Shown piece after piece: positions 1 to 8,320 of a stretch of DNA of 34,412 nucleotides. The notes beneath the pieces were generated by a model. It was not told the DNA's origin and made no database searches. It was given only the letters and a program-made list of their open reading frames with translations. A program made the translations under genes and the position numbers. Position 1 is the stretch's first letter, and each line of letters starts with the position of its first letter. The DNA comes from Desulfurococcales archaeon (lineage in GTDB: Archaea; Thermoproteota; Thermoprotei_A; Sulfolobales; Ignicoccaceae): NCBI GenBank assembly GCA_027081755.1, contig JALWJF010000146.1, positions 1 through 34,412 of the forward strand, given 5' to 3'.

Positions 1-897
1 TATTGAAGTAAAGTCTAATCCATTTGCAATTATAAGATCTCTCACGTCCCTAGCAGACTTTCCGAAGGATCTCGCACCCATTATCTCCATAGGTATAGGT
101 CTAGTCTGGACAAAGTACTCAGCAACTGCTGAACCCAGTCCTCCTCTGACACTGTGTTCCTCCACAGTAACGACACCTTTGAATTTCCCCGCTATTTTAT
201 CTAAGGTCTTCGTGTCTAGAGGCTTCACGGTGTGCATATCTACTACAGCTACACTTATGCCATCCCTTTTTAGCTTTTCAGCGGCCTTTAAGGCATCCCA
301 AAGAAGAGGACCATTGGATATTATCGCGTAGTCAAAACCGTCTTCTAGCCAATTAGCTTGACCTATAACGAAATCGAAGTCTTCGTCTTTGTATATTACT
401 GGACCGTAGTCCCTACCTATCCTCATGTAGACCGGTGTAGGATAGTCGAGTACCTCTGGTAAAGCCTTCTTTATTTCTCTAGCATCAGCCGGCACAACAA
501 CGCTCATACATGGCAACGTTCTCATTAAAGCTATATCTTCTAACACTTGGTGACTTGAACCATCTCCGGCATCAGCGAAACCCGCATGTGTTCCAACTAT
601 CTTTACGTTTACGTGTGCCCTACAGACAGTGTTCCTTACTTGCTCCCAAGCTCTCATTAAGAACATTGCGAAGGCCGACGCTAAAGGTAAGAAACCTACA
701 GCAGCTAGACCGGCACTCATACCTATCATGTTCTGCTCGGAAATGCCTACATTGATGAAGCGATCTGGAAACTTCTCGGCAAACCACTTCGTCCTAGTAG
801 CATCCGCGACATCGGCTGTTAGAACCACTAGCTCTTTCCTCTTCTCACCTTCTTTTACCAATTGCTCTCCGAACGCATTCCTTGGACTCACGTTCAT
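1..897 (-). CDS. Transketolase, C-terminal subunit (archaeal split type); 3' end truncated by the window edge
   Basis: Reverse-strand reading frame is open to base 1 (absent from the ORF track because it has no stop in the window). Translation includes ELVVLTADVADATRTKWFAEKFPDRFINVGISEQNMIGMSAGLAAVGF and later VVTVEEHSVRGGLGSAVAEYF, typical of the transketolase pyrimidine-binding and C-terminal domains. Start placed at ATG 897; GTG 909 behind AGAGGTGGG is an alternative. Confidence 0.88.
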   Translation of the reverse strand, partial: MNVSPRNAFGEQLVKEGEKRKELVVLTADVADATRTKWFAEKFPDRFINVGISEQNMIGMSAGLAAVGFLPLASAFAMFLMRAWEQVRNTVCRAHVNVKIVGTHAGFADAGDGSSHQVLEDIALMRTLPCMSVVVPADAREIKKALPEVLDYPTPVYMRIGRDYGPVIYKDEDFDFVIGQANWLEDGFDYAIISNGPLLWDALKAAEKLKRDGISVAVVDMHTVKPLDTKTLDKIAGKFKGVVTVEEHSVRGGLGSAVAEYFVQTRPIPMEIMGARSFGKSARDVRDLIIANGLDFTSI

Positions 898-965
898 AAT
901 AGTTCCCACTTCCGACCCACCTCTGCCTTTTATTACTATGTCCTCTGCTCCCCTAAGGGCAACCT

Positions 966-1673
966 ATGAAAATTCATGTGGGTACCTCCGGTTGGAGTTA
1001 TAGATGGAACAGAGGCGGGCTTCGATGGTATGTAAAAAATACTCCTTTTGACACAGTCGAACTTAACTCAAGCTTTTATCGAATACCAAATACCAAGTAT
1101 GTAGAAAGGTGGGCCAAGGAAGGAGATAAGCTGCTATGGAGCGTTAAGGTTTACAAGGGTATAACGCATACGAAGAAATTCAGGGAAGGGAGCTGGGATC
1201 TATGGCTCAAGTTCCTTGAAGCGTTGGATCCCCTCCTACCAAAGATAAAATTCTTTCTGTTTCAGCTTCCGCCAAGTTTCAAAGAAAGCGACTTTCCAAG
1301 GCTAGAGAAGTTCTTGAAAGAGGCAAATCTCGGTTGGAAGGCTGCCGTAGAATTCCGTTCTCCAGAGTTCTTTAGTGATAAATGGGTGGAAAGGTTGAGA
1401 TCTCTAGAAGCGACTTTTGTAAGCGTAGACTCCAATAAGTTCATATTTTATGCTAGAAGTGGTCCATACACTTATCTAAGACTTCATGGCAGAGGCCCCT
1501 TACCCTACCGTTACTCTTATTCCAGAGAAGAACTAGAAAATATAGCTAAAAGAATAACCGATCTTAACGGTGAAGCATTCGTGTACTTCAATAACGATGA
1601 CATGTATAGAAATGCATTGACATTTCTTGAAATATTAAGAAGTTCCGTGAGGGATGAGTTGGGTCAGTATTAG
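966..1673 (+). CDS. DUF72 (YecE-like) family protein
   Basis: N-terminus MKIHVGTSGWSYRWNRGGLRWY, then FDTVELNSSFYRIP and FLFQLPPSFKE, characteristic of DUF72. TATA-like CTTTTATTAC lies about 30 bp upstream. Confidence 0.88.
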   Translation: MKIHVGTSGWSYRWNRGGLRWYVKNTPFDTVELNSSFYRIPNTKYVERWAKEGDKLLWSVKVYKGITHTKKFREGSWDLWLKFLEALDPLLPKIKFFLFQLPPSFKESDFPRLEKFLKEANLGWKAAVEFRSPEFFSDKWVERLRSLEATFVSVDSNKFIFYARSGPYTYLRLHGRGPLPYRYSYSREELENIAKRITDLNGEAFVYFNNDDMYRNALTFLEILRSSVRDELGQY

Positions 1674-3299
1674 GGAGTGTATAGCTGCCATATCCGTTAG
1701 CAGTAGAGCCTCCAGACCACTTGAACTCTTTGCTGAGTTCAAGTATATTGCGGCAACTGCCGGATATATCCCACCTCTTAATGCTAACCCTAAATCATAT
1801 AGCGAGGCCTCCCTCACCTTCTTTAGCATTACGTCAGGAGAGACATTGTAATACTTATGAAGGTTGTAGCTAGCAATTTCGGCTAAATACATAGAAGCTG
1901 CCATCTTCATTAGTGGATCCATAGTATTTGCCTCTTTGTATACCCCAGCAGCCACCTCTAAGCGCTGAGTGGGAGGAACTTTTATGCTGAGCAAATAGCC
2001 GAGTAAGCCCCCAGCAGCAGAATACATGGCATAGCTACTCCTTTCGAAAATCTTTGGCGAAGTAGATGGACCCTTAGGGATGACTTTTAATAACCAAATC
2101 CATGTCTTAGACGCTAGAGCATAAAACTTTGCATACACCAAGTAGTCCAATATATTAATTACTGATGTTGAATTCAGTGCTTTCTCATAATAGTACTTCG
2201 CTTTTAGATACCTGTTAGAGGCAGTCAACAACACATCGAGCTTATTTATATCGTAGCTCATGTTCTTGTATATCGTTGAGTTAGCCTCATCTATTAAGTT
2301 CTTAACTTCATTATCTAATTGTATTAGAGCAGAGAAGCCTTTGAGAGCTATCATATCATTCCAGTAAGCCCGTTCTGCGAGTATGGCTGCACTAAATACG
2401 TAGTTGACCTTTTGATAAGGATCTTTTACCTTTTTGGAAAGTTCTACATAGTGCGAGGCAACATTGAGGTACTGAATCGATTGTGGAGTTAAACCCCTAA
2501 CCATTGAATGGTACTTCAAGTATATGTTCATATAGAAGTTGTACCACTTTTTCATGACATTAATAATTTTTGGAGGTAAACCTTTCAACTCAGCCTTCTT
2601 CACTTCGGGAGGTCTCGGTAGCCATACTTTGAGTGCGTCATAGACTGTCGCTACTGGCACGACTTTGATGCCTAGCTTCTTTCCTAATTTGACTAAGTTC
2701 ACTGGTACTGTAGTTATATTTTGAATGAAACCAAAAGGAGTCCTTAGTGTACTGACTACTTGCTTTGCTACTACCTCTTCACCCTCCGGAATTACGAATA
2801 TTTTGTACCCCTTCTTAGCAGCCGCGAGCATTTTAGCATATACGCCTCCGACAGGCCCAACCACAGCATCTGGACCCACAGTTCCGGTGCCCGCAACTTG
2901 TGGTAGGGGCTTTTGACCCGTTAAAGCAGCATAGGTAGCGATAGTCATGGCGATGCCAGCGCTAGGACCTCCCACGATTACGCTCGGAGTTATAAAGTGG
3001 AAGAAGTAATCGCACGAGGTCCAAGTCTTACCAGCTATCGCTGAAGCAACAAGTACAGCTATTCTAGCGACACCTTGCGTGTCAACTTGTGTTAAGGGTT
3101 CAGATGCTACATATATTTGTCCATTGCCTGGACATGCAACAGTCACTTGAAGTTTGCCAACGACACCCCTTTCTTCTCCATTGGGTAGCAGAGTTACTCC
3201 TACTACCGGTACAGTGACTGTACTGACGTGTTGGTAACACATCTTGACCGCATGAATTTGCACTAAGAAGAGTAAGAGGAGTGCCATTACCTTTCTCAA
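1635..3299 (-). CDS. Secreted/membrane-associated archaeal S16 (Lon-type) serine protease-like protein with a long C-terminal helical region
   Basis: Signal peptide MRKVMALLLLFLVQIHAV. Lon-type catalytic motifs GGPSAGIAMTIA (Ser) and GPVGGVYAKMLAAAKKGYKIFVIPEGE (Lys). No AAA+ domain. TTG start with GGTGAT upstream. Confidence 0.82.
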   Translation of the reverse strand: MRKVMALLLLFLVQIHAVKMCYQHVSTVTVPVVGVTLLPNGEERGVVGKLQVTVACPGNGQIYVASEPLTQVDTQGVARIAVLVASAIAGKTWTSCDYFFHFITPSVIVGGPSAGIAMTIATYAALTGQKPLPQVAGTGTVGPDAVVGPVGGVYAKMLAAAKKGYKIFVIPEGEEVVAKQVVSTLRTPFGFIQNITTVPVNLVKLGKKLGIKVVPVATVYDALKVWLPRPPEVKKAELKGLPPKIINVMKKWYNFYMNIYLKYHSMVRGLTPQSIQYLNVASHYVELSKKVKDPYQKVNYVFSAAILAERAYWNDMIALKGFSALIQLDNEVKNLIDEANSTIYKNMSYDINKLDVLLTASNRYLKAKYYYEKALNSTSVINILDYLVYAKFYALASKTWIWLLKVIPKGPSTSPKIFERSSYAMYSAAGGLLGYLLSIKVPPTQRLEVAAGVYKEANTMDPLMKMAASMYLAEIASYNLHKYYNVSPDVMLKKVREASLYDLGLALRGGIYPAVAAIYLNSAKSSSGLEALLLTDMAAIHSLILTQLIPHGTS

Positions 3300-3324
3300 T
3301 AAATCACCGTGGTGGAAGATGCAT

Positions 3325-4614
3325 TCACTTTATTACGCTTTCCACCATGTTGCGCAAGTCAAGCAAACTTTCAGCCAACAATCTTATCATAGCTTCCTTA
3401 CCATAGAACCCCCTATCATAGATCACATCTGGTAACTCACCACATAATTCAACAGCCCTTCTAACGCTCCACTCCATGCTTTTGGTACCCCTAGGTTGTT
3501 CTTCTCTGCGTACTTCCACGACCCTATATCCAGCCTTTTTTAGCTTTTCTACATTCTCTTCACTAAATCTTATGTTCATAGTTGCCCTAATCTTGGGGTT
3601 ATACTTCTGTGCTTCAAGTAAGAGTCTTGCCATATGGTCGCTAGCGCCCCACCGAGGGTAAGAACAAGGCTTGAGTCCAGTGGGAGTCAAGTGCATTCTG
3701 CCGGGAACGGCGAGTATCGAGCCCCTACCTCTACTCAGCTCCGTGGGAACAGAGTAGGCAACGTTTATTCCTACTTCGGGTGATATCTTCTTGGCGGCTT
3801 CATAACCCAGAAACCTTAACCATTCTATGAATGCATAATACTCCTCATACATTTCGCTTTTAATGGTCATATACCTCAGTTGAATGAAGGGATCTAGTAC
3901 GTAGCCTTCATCAAGCTTTAACTTGAATAGGTGCAACAATCGCGTGAAACCTATTGCTATTCTAGCTGCTTTCTGAGGATCAAAACCCTTAGCCAAATAA
4001 GAAGCGAGCGCTGCAGCTAGGACTGTGCCAGAACCGTGTGCGCTAACCCCCTTAAAGCGTCCCCTTATCACCTCAATATTGCCTTTGTAATAAATAACGT
4101 CAACCAGCTCGTTCATATGTCCTCCGGTAATTATTACTAGCTCGGGTCCTAGGGAGCTCAGTTCCTCAGCGGCCCTTATCATGCTATCTACATCCCTGAT
4201 CGGTCTACCCAACAATTTCTGAGCTTCCAGTACATTTGGAGTTACAGCGTATGAACGGGAAATTAGTCTGAGCATATCCTTTATATCGCCTTGGAATAGT
4301 TTACCCCCAGCGCTAGCTTCCATGACTGGGTCAACTATTATCCTTCCTCTAACATTCTCTATTATCACATCTACCACTTCCCTGGAACATAAAGCGCCAG
4401 TTTTCCACGTTCTTGCGTTCACGGAGTTAATCTGGTGGACGATGCTTTCAATATCCAAACACCTTCCTCCTAGATAGGTAGAAGGGGTTTGATAGGTGAC
4501 CATAGTTGCTATAGGATGTGCATAAACTCCTATTGCACTGGCAACCTTAACGTCCATCTCAATACCGGCTCCAGCAGAAGGGTCAAGACCCCCTATGACA
4601 CCAATTCTGAACAT
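3325..4614 (-). CDS. thiDN: Bifunctional hydroxymethylpyrimidine (phosphate) kinase ThiD / thiamine-phosphate synthase ThiN
   Basis: N-terminal GGLDPSAGAGIEMDVK and VDPVMEASAGGKLF (ThiD). C-terminal VPTELSRGRGSILAVPGRMH...PRWGASDHMARLLLEA...IRATMNIRFSEENVEKLKKAGYRVVEV...IYDRGFYGKEAMIRLLAES (ThiN). Confidence 0.92.
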   Translation of the reverse strand: MFRIGVIGGLDPSAGAGIEMDVKVASAIGVYAHPIATMVTYQTPSTYLGGRCLDIESIVHQINSVNARTWKTGALCSREVVDVIIENVRGRIIVDPVMEASAGGKLFQGDIKDMLRLISRSYAVTPNVLEAQKLLGRPIRDVDSMIRAAEELSSLGPELVIITGGHMNELVDVIYYKGNIEVIRGRFKGVSAHGSGTVLAAALASYLAKGFDPQKAARIAIGFTRLLHLFKLKLDEGYVLDPFIQLRYMTIKSEMYEEYYAFIEWLRFLGYEAAKKISPEVGINVAYSVPTELSRGRGSILAVPGRMHLTPTGLKPCSYPRWGASDHMARLLLEAQKYNPKIRATMNIRFSEENVEKLKKAGYRVVEVRREEQPRGTKSMEWSVRRAVELCGELPDVIYDRGFYGKEAMIRLLAESLLDLRNMVESVIK

Positions 4615-4640
4615 AAAAGCACCAGAAGGTGGGGGTGACT

Positions 4641-5456
4641 ATGGCTCTCATTAAGTTTAACGTTAAAGGTAGGAAACTTGAGTGGGGACCTAAGATAGCC
4701 GTGTTAAGGCATAACTATGGAATTGCGTTGTTAGAACTAAACGGTAGGTTAGATGTCATAGGGGGGTTTGTGAAGTATGAGGATATAAAGTGGTGTAATG
4801 AAGAACTAATAGCAGTAAGTATTGATAAGATACTAAAATATTCTAAGGATGAAACAGAAGTTGTAAGTACAACGTCTATGGCTACAAGCGTTACATGTCT
4901 TAACGATAAAGTCATAATAGGAACTAAAGATGGTAACGTCCTCTTCTTTGATAAATCATGGAACTTACTAAAGGAACTTACAATAGGCGATGAGAGCATA
5001 AACAGACTAGACATTACAACTAGCGGTTTCATCCTAGCTGTTGTTGGTCGCTTTGATTTAATCATAATGAGTCCAGAAGGACAAGTAATAGCACATCACA
5101 GCTATCACTGGGACTTGAGAAACGTTCGTTGGAGCCCTGACCTAGAGACTATGTTGGTGTTCGACGAAGGTAAAATAAAACTATTAAAATATGATGAAAA
5201 CGAAAGAATTTATATAAAAGTTGATGAAATTGAAGGAAAAGGCATAGATGCGAAGTGGTGTGGAAAGAAAGTATGCTTGCTTAGTGATAGATACGTGTAC
5301 ATATACAAAAATGGGATCAGTTCACTCAATGAGTACGATGAACGCTTCAGAGTGAGGAACTGCGTTTATTGTGCATGGTCAAAGGACTGTAACGGCTTCG
5401 CTCTCTTAGGTAATAAGCTTTATATAATCACGAATATACCTCAATCTTCTGCATAG
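4641..5456 (+). CDS. Predicted beta-propeller (WD40-like) protein of unknown function
   Basis: 275-aa ORF (track start GTG 4629; ATG 4641 preferred because of the upstream GGTGGGGGTG). Repeated beta-blade-like units: IKWCNEELIAVSIDKILKY / VRWSPDLETMLVFDEGKIKLLKY / AKWCGKKVCLLSDRYVYIYK / CAWSKDCNGFALLGNKLYII. Confidence 0.6.
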   Translation: MALIKFNVKGRKLEWGPKIAVLRHNYGIALLELNGRLDVIGGFVKYEDIKWCNEELIAVSIDKILKYSKDETEVVSTTSMATSVTCLNDKVIIGTKDGNVLFFDKSWNLLKELTIGDESINRLDITTSGFILAVVGRFDLIIMSPEGQVIAHHSYHWDLRNVRWSPDLETMLVFDEGKIKLLKYDENERIYIKVDEIEGKGIDAKWCGKKVCLLSDRYVYIYKNGISSLNEYDERFRVRNCVYCAWSKDCNGFALLGNKLYIITNIPQSSA

Positions 5457-6547
5457 TCTTCGAACTCTACTGCTAGCAATTTGTCCCCTACTGCAACAAA
5501 ATCGCTTATCATTATTGGTTGTATCTGATCTAAGTCGTATACTTTTGCAATAATGTATATGTATTTGTTTGACCTTGCATTTATTACGTCGATTATTTCT
5601 GATACTTGGTATACACCTTTTGTGCCTATGTAGCAAAGCTTGTTACCTACTTTAGCGAAGTCAAAGTTTGAGAAGAGCCTCAACAAGTCAATCTCTATAA
5701 GCTTAGGATGCGACTCCGAAAGTGCGGTCAAGAATATCGCAGCAGAGGGTTCCCTCAAAGCGTCCATTAAGAGTGTTCCTAGAGCCTTGCTAGGCACAAC
5801 CATATCAACTCCTATTTCTTGGAGAAGAATCTTTTCAGATCTGTCAGAATGGGCAACTACGATTACTCTGGGTAGGTAAGTCAGATATTGCTCTAGTGTC
5901 CTTAACATTAATGCTATGGCAACAGACTCTTTGTCATCTTTTCCACAGACTATTACATCATGACTAGTCTCTATTCCCGCTCTAAGGTAGCTCTCTATTG
6001 ATGTTAAGTTTCCCCTAACGACTACAATTCCTCTATCCATGGCTTCCATGGCTATTTTTGTGATATTTGGATCGTATGTGGTTAACCATACGATCCTACC
6101 TCTAGAACCCACTTCAGACTTTAACAGCTGTGCTATGTGTAAGCACATATTGCTAGAGCCTATGACCAAAATCCTTGTGCCCTTTACGCTTATGTCACCT
6201 TCTCTTTCCCTTATCGATCTATTAATCAACGAGTTAGCGACCAAGCTTAAGGCTGCTGTGAGGCCAGCATAGCCCACTAAAGCTACTGACATTGCCAAGA
6301 TTCTAGAGAAGAAGTTGTGGGGTACTATATCACCATAACCTACTGTTGTTATTGTTATTACGGACCAGTACAGCGATTTGAATATGTCAATGCCCTCTAG
6401 ATGACTGAAAAGGATAGTACTAACAATTACAGTTATTATTAAGGCAGTGAGAACAATGAAACTGACCTTCCCTATTACAGTTGAATATAACCAAAGCAAA
6501 TAGACCTTTAAGTCATGGAGAAACCTTCGGAGTCTCCACGTTTCCAT
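5441..6547 (-). CDS. Two-TM potassium channel with cytoplasmic RCK (TrkA-N) domain, MthK/Kch-like
   Basis: Pore/selectivity filter SLYWSVITITTVGYGDIVP between two hydrophobic helices, followed by a Rossmann-like GTRILVIGSSNMCLHIAQLL...VVRGNLTSIESYLRAGIETSHDVIVC. Confidence 0.92.
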   Translation of the reverse strand: METWRLRRFLHDLKVYLLWLYSTVIGKVSFIVLTALIITVIVSTILFSHLEGIDIFKSLYWSVITITTVGYGDIVPHNFFSRILAMSVALVGYAGLTAALSLVANSLINRSIREREGDISVKGTRILVIGSSNMCLHIAQLLKSEVGSRGRIVWLTTYDPNITKIAMEAMDRGIVVVRGNLTSIESYLRAGIETSHDVIVCGKDDKESVAIALMLRTLEQYLTYLPRVIVVAHSDRSEKILLQEIGVDMVVPSKALGTLLMDALREPSAAIFLTALSESHPKLIEIDLLRLFSNFDFAKVGNKLCYIGTKGVYQVSEIIDVINARSNKYIYIIAKVYDLDQIQPIMISDFVAVGDKLLAVEFEDYAED

Positions 6548-6595
6548 ACTCTTCGTACCATACTTTGGAACCCGTTACATCTAGTAAAAACAATT

Positions 6596-7972
6596 CTAGG
6601 AAGTTATAGAAGCTATAAATAATTCAATAGTTTTCTTTAAGGTATCATATACCTCCCTTGCCAACTTCGGGTTCAATGCCTCAACCATTATTCTGATAAC
6701 GGGCTCTGTACCAGAGGGCCTAACTAAGAACCAGAAGTCCTCACACACCACTTTCAAACCGTCAACTTCATCGAACTTACATGAAGAATATTTGTCCTTC
6801 AAATGTTCATACAAGTTCCTCATATTGAAGTTAGGGGGTCTCGGCACTTTCCCTTTAATTGGATATGTTTTGGGCAATTTGTCGAAGAGTTCAGAAGCCT
6901 TTTTCCCATAATATGCAAGCATTTCTAAGAACAAGGCTGTTTTCATAGCACCATCTCTAACTGGCTGATGTAATGGATGCATGTATCCACCATTTTCCTC
7001 GAAACCACTAAGTCCGCCTTCTCTGATCAGCGTGTGTGATATATTAACGCTGCCTACTGGAAGCCATCTAACTTCTATTCCCTTAGGTCCTAGGTATCCC
7101 TCAACCACGAAATGCGAGGAGGATACGGCTGTAAACGTTCTCTTGGGTAGTTGGGGGTACCTTTGAGACACATATTCGGTTAGAAGCGTTGCTGAGCGGT
7201 CACCCCAATGTACTCTTCCAGCGTCATCACCTATTATTGCTCTATCCGCATCCGCGTCATGACCAACGAGTAGGTCCGCACCAACTTCCCTAATTATTTT
7301 TGCTGCATAACCTAAGCTTGTAGGTGTTGGTTCAGGCTCCCTCCACGAAAAGGAGGGATCTAAATTACAGTTAAGGCATAATACCTTAGTACCCAACGAT
7401 CTCAATACTTTAGGTGTAGCTAGAGAGCCAACACTATTAGCTCCATCAACAACTACCTTGAACTCCTTTTTCTTTATCAAGTCAACATCAACCGAAGATA
7501 CAACGCCTTCAACATAAACTTCTAGAGCTTCATTTTCAACTCTTAGATCACTTACTAGATTATACGGTACTTTTCTGAATCGTTCGTTAAACAATATATC
7601 TTCTATTACCCTTTCAGCATTTCTTGGAACTTCCACACCATTAGCACCGATAACTTTGATTCCGTTATAAGGAGGAGGGTTATGGGAAGCCGTAACCATT
7701 ATTCCCATATCGTAGTTGAGTCTTGGGACAGCGTACTGAAGACCTGGAGTTGGTATTAGACCAGCATAGTATGGTTTACACCCACACGATGCTAACCCAG
7801 CCGAAACTGCACTAACTATCATATCTCCACCATATCGGACATCCTTACCAATGAGTACCTTTCCCCCACCCAACCATGTACAAGCAGCTTGGGCTATCTT
7901 CATGGCAAGCTCTGGCGTTAGACCTTCGTTTACAATGCCTCTGACACCATCCGTACCAAAGAGTTTGCCCAT
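6596..7972 (-). CDS. glmM: Phosphohexomutase (phosphoglucosamine mutase / phosphomannomutase family)
   Basis: FGTDGVRGIVNEGLTPE, catalytic serine motif VTASHNPPPYNGIKV, metal loop GHDADADRAIIGD, substrate loop RPSGTEPVIRIMVEA. Exact sugar specificity is not determinable. Confidence 0.9.
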   Translation of the reverse strand: MGKLFGTDGVRGIVNEGLTPELAMKIAQAACTWLGGGKVLIGKDVRYGGDMIVSAVSAGLASCGCKPYYAGLIPTPGLQYAVPRLNYDMGIMVTASHNPPPYNGIKVIGANGVEVPRNAERVIEDILFNERFRKVPYNLVSDLRVENEALEVYVEGVVSSVDVDLIKKKEFKVVVDGANSVGSLATPKVLRSLGTKVLCLNCNLDPSFSWREPEPTPTSLGYAAKIIREVGADLLVGHDADADRAIIGDDAGRVHWGDRSATLLTEYVSQRYPQLPKRTFTAVSSSHFVVEGYLGPKGIEVRWLPVGSVNISHTLIREGGLSGFEENGGYMHPLHQPVRDGAMKTALFLEMLAYYGKKASELFDKLPKTYPIKGKVPRPPNFNMRNLYEHLKDKYSSCKFDEVDGLKVVCEDFWFLVRPSGTEPVIRIMVEALNPKLAREVYDTLKKTIELFIASITS

Positions 7973-8017
7973 GTCTATCTATCCAGTTACTTACTAAAGT
8001 AGAAGCATTTTTTAGCC

Positions 8018-8068
8018 TCGGTTCGTGGGGACGCTCATCATCTCGCCGGTAATACCATTCTTCATCGG
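8018..8068 (-). ncRNA. Candidate C/D-box guide sRNA (sRNA-1)
   Basis: Minus strand CCGATGA(C)-AGAATGGTATTACCG-GCGA(D')-G-ATGATGA(C')-GCGTCCCCACGAA-CCGA(D). The C/D' guide contains TGGTATTACCG, complementary to CGGUAAUACCA of the crenarchaeal 16S 530-loop. Boxes C, D' and D deviate from consensus, and an alternative D' (CCGG) is possible. Confidence 0.45.
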
Positions 8069-8280
8069 CGTGCTATGTACTTACCCCATTTAATGTATTT
8101 TAGTATGATAAAGTAGCTTTTTGCGACAACACCCTTTTCATCACTGACACTTTCTATTGTCTTACCATCGAGAGTAGTTGCGATTAAGTGAGCCATGCCC
8201 TTTCCATCATCTACGATCTTTACGTCTTTTATTAATCCATTCATGGCCATTCCTTCTAAGTCCAATAACTGTGCTTTCAT
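8062..8280 (-). CDS. Small conserved-looking protein (72 aa), unknown function
   Basis: C-terminal in-frame part of the 8062..8544 ORF. ATG at 8280 gives MKAQLLDLEGMAMNGLIKDVKIVDDGKGMAHLIATTLDGKTIESVSDEKGVVAKSYFIILKYIKWGKYIARR. Upstream part of the ORF is antisense to the PhoU-like gene. A TATA-like element lies about 30 bp upstream. Confidence 0.6.
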   Translation of the reverse strand: MKAQLLDLEGMAMNGLIKDVKIVDDGKGMAHLIATTLDGKTIESVSDEKGVVAKSYFIILKYIKWGKYIARR

Positions 8281-8307
8281 AACACCATCATGGGAAACTT
8301 TGCAGTG

Positions 8308-8320
8308 CTTAAATTTAAAC
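8308..8320. promoter_or_regulatory. Palindromic TATA-like element, candidate bidirectional promoter
   Basis: CTTAAATTTAAAC (core TTTAAATTTAA/TTAAATTTAAA) in the 73-bp divergent region, roughly 34 bp from ATG 8280 (minus) and 40 bp from GTG 8354 (plus). Confidence 0.5.

Noticed and set aside
510-1003. Plus-strand ORFs 510..755 and 629..1003
   Set aside because: Antisense to the convincing transketolase C-terminal reading frame; Ser/Leu-rich translations typical of antisense ORFs.
3325-4614. ThiD-ThiN fusion as a novel architecture
   Set aside because: ThiD-ThiN fusions are an established archaeal arrangement.
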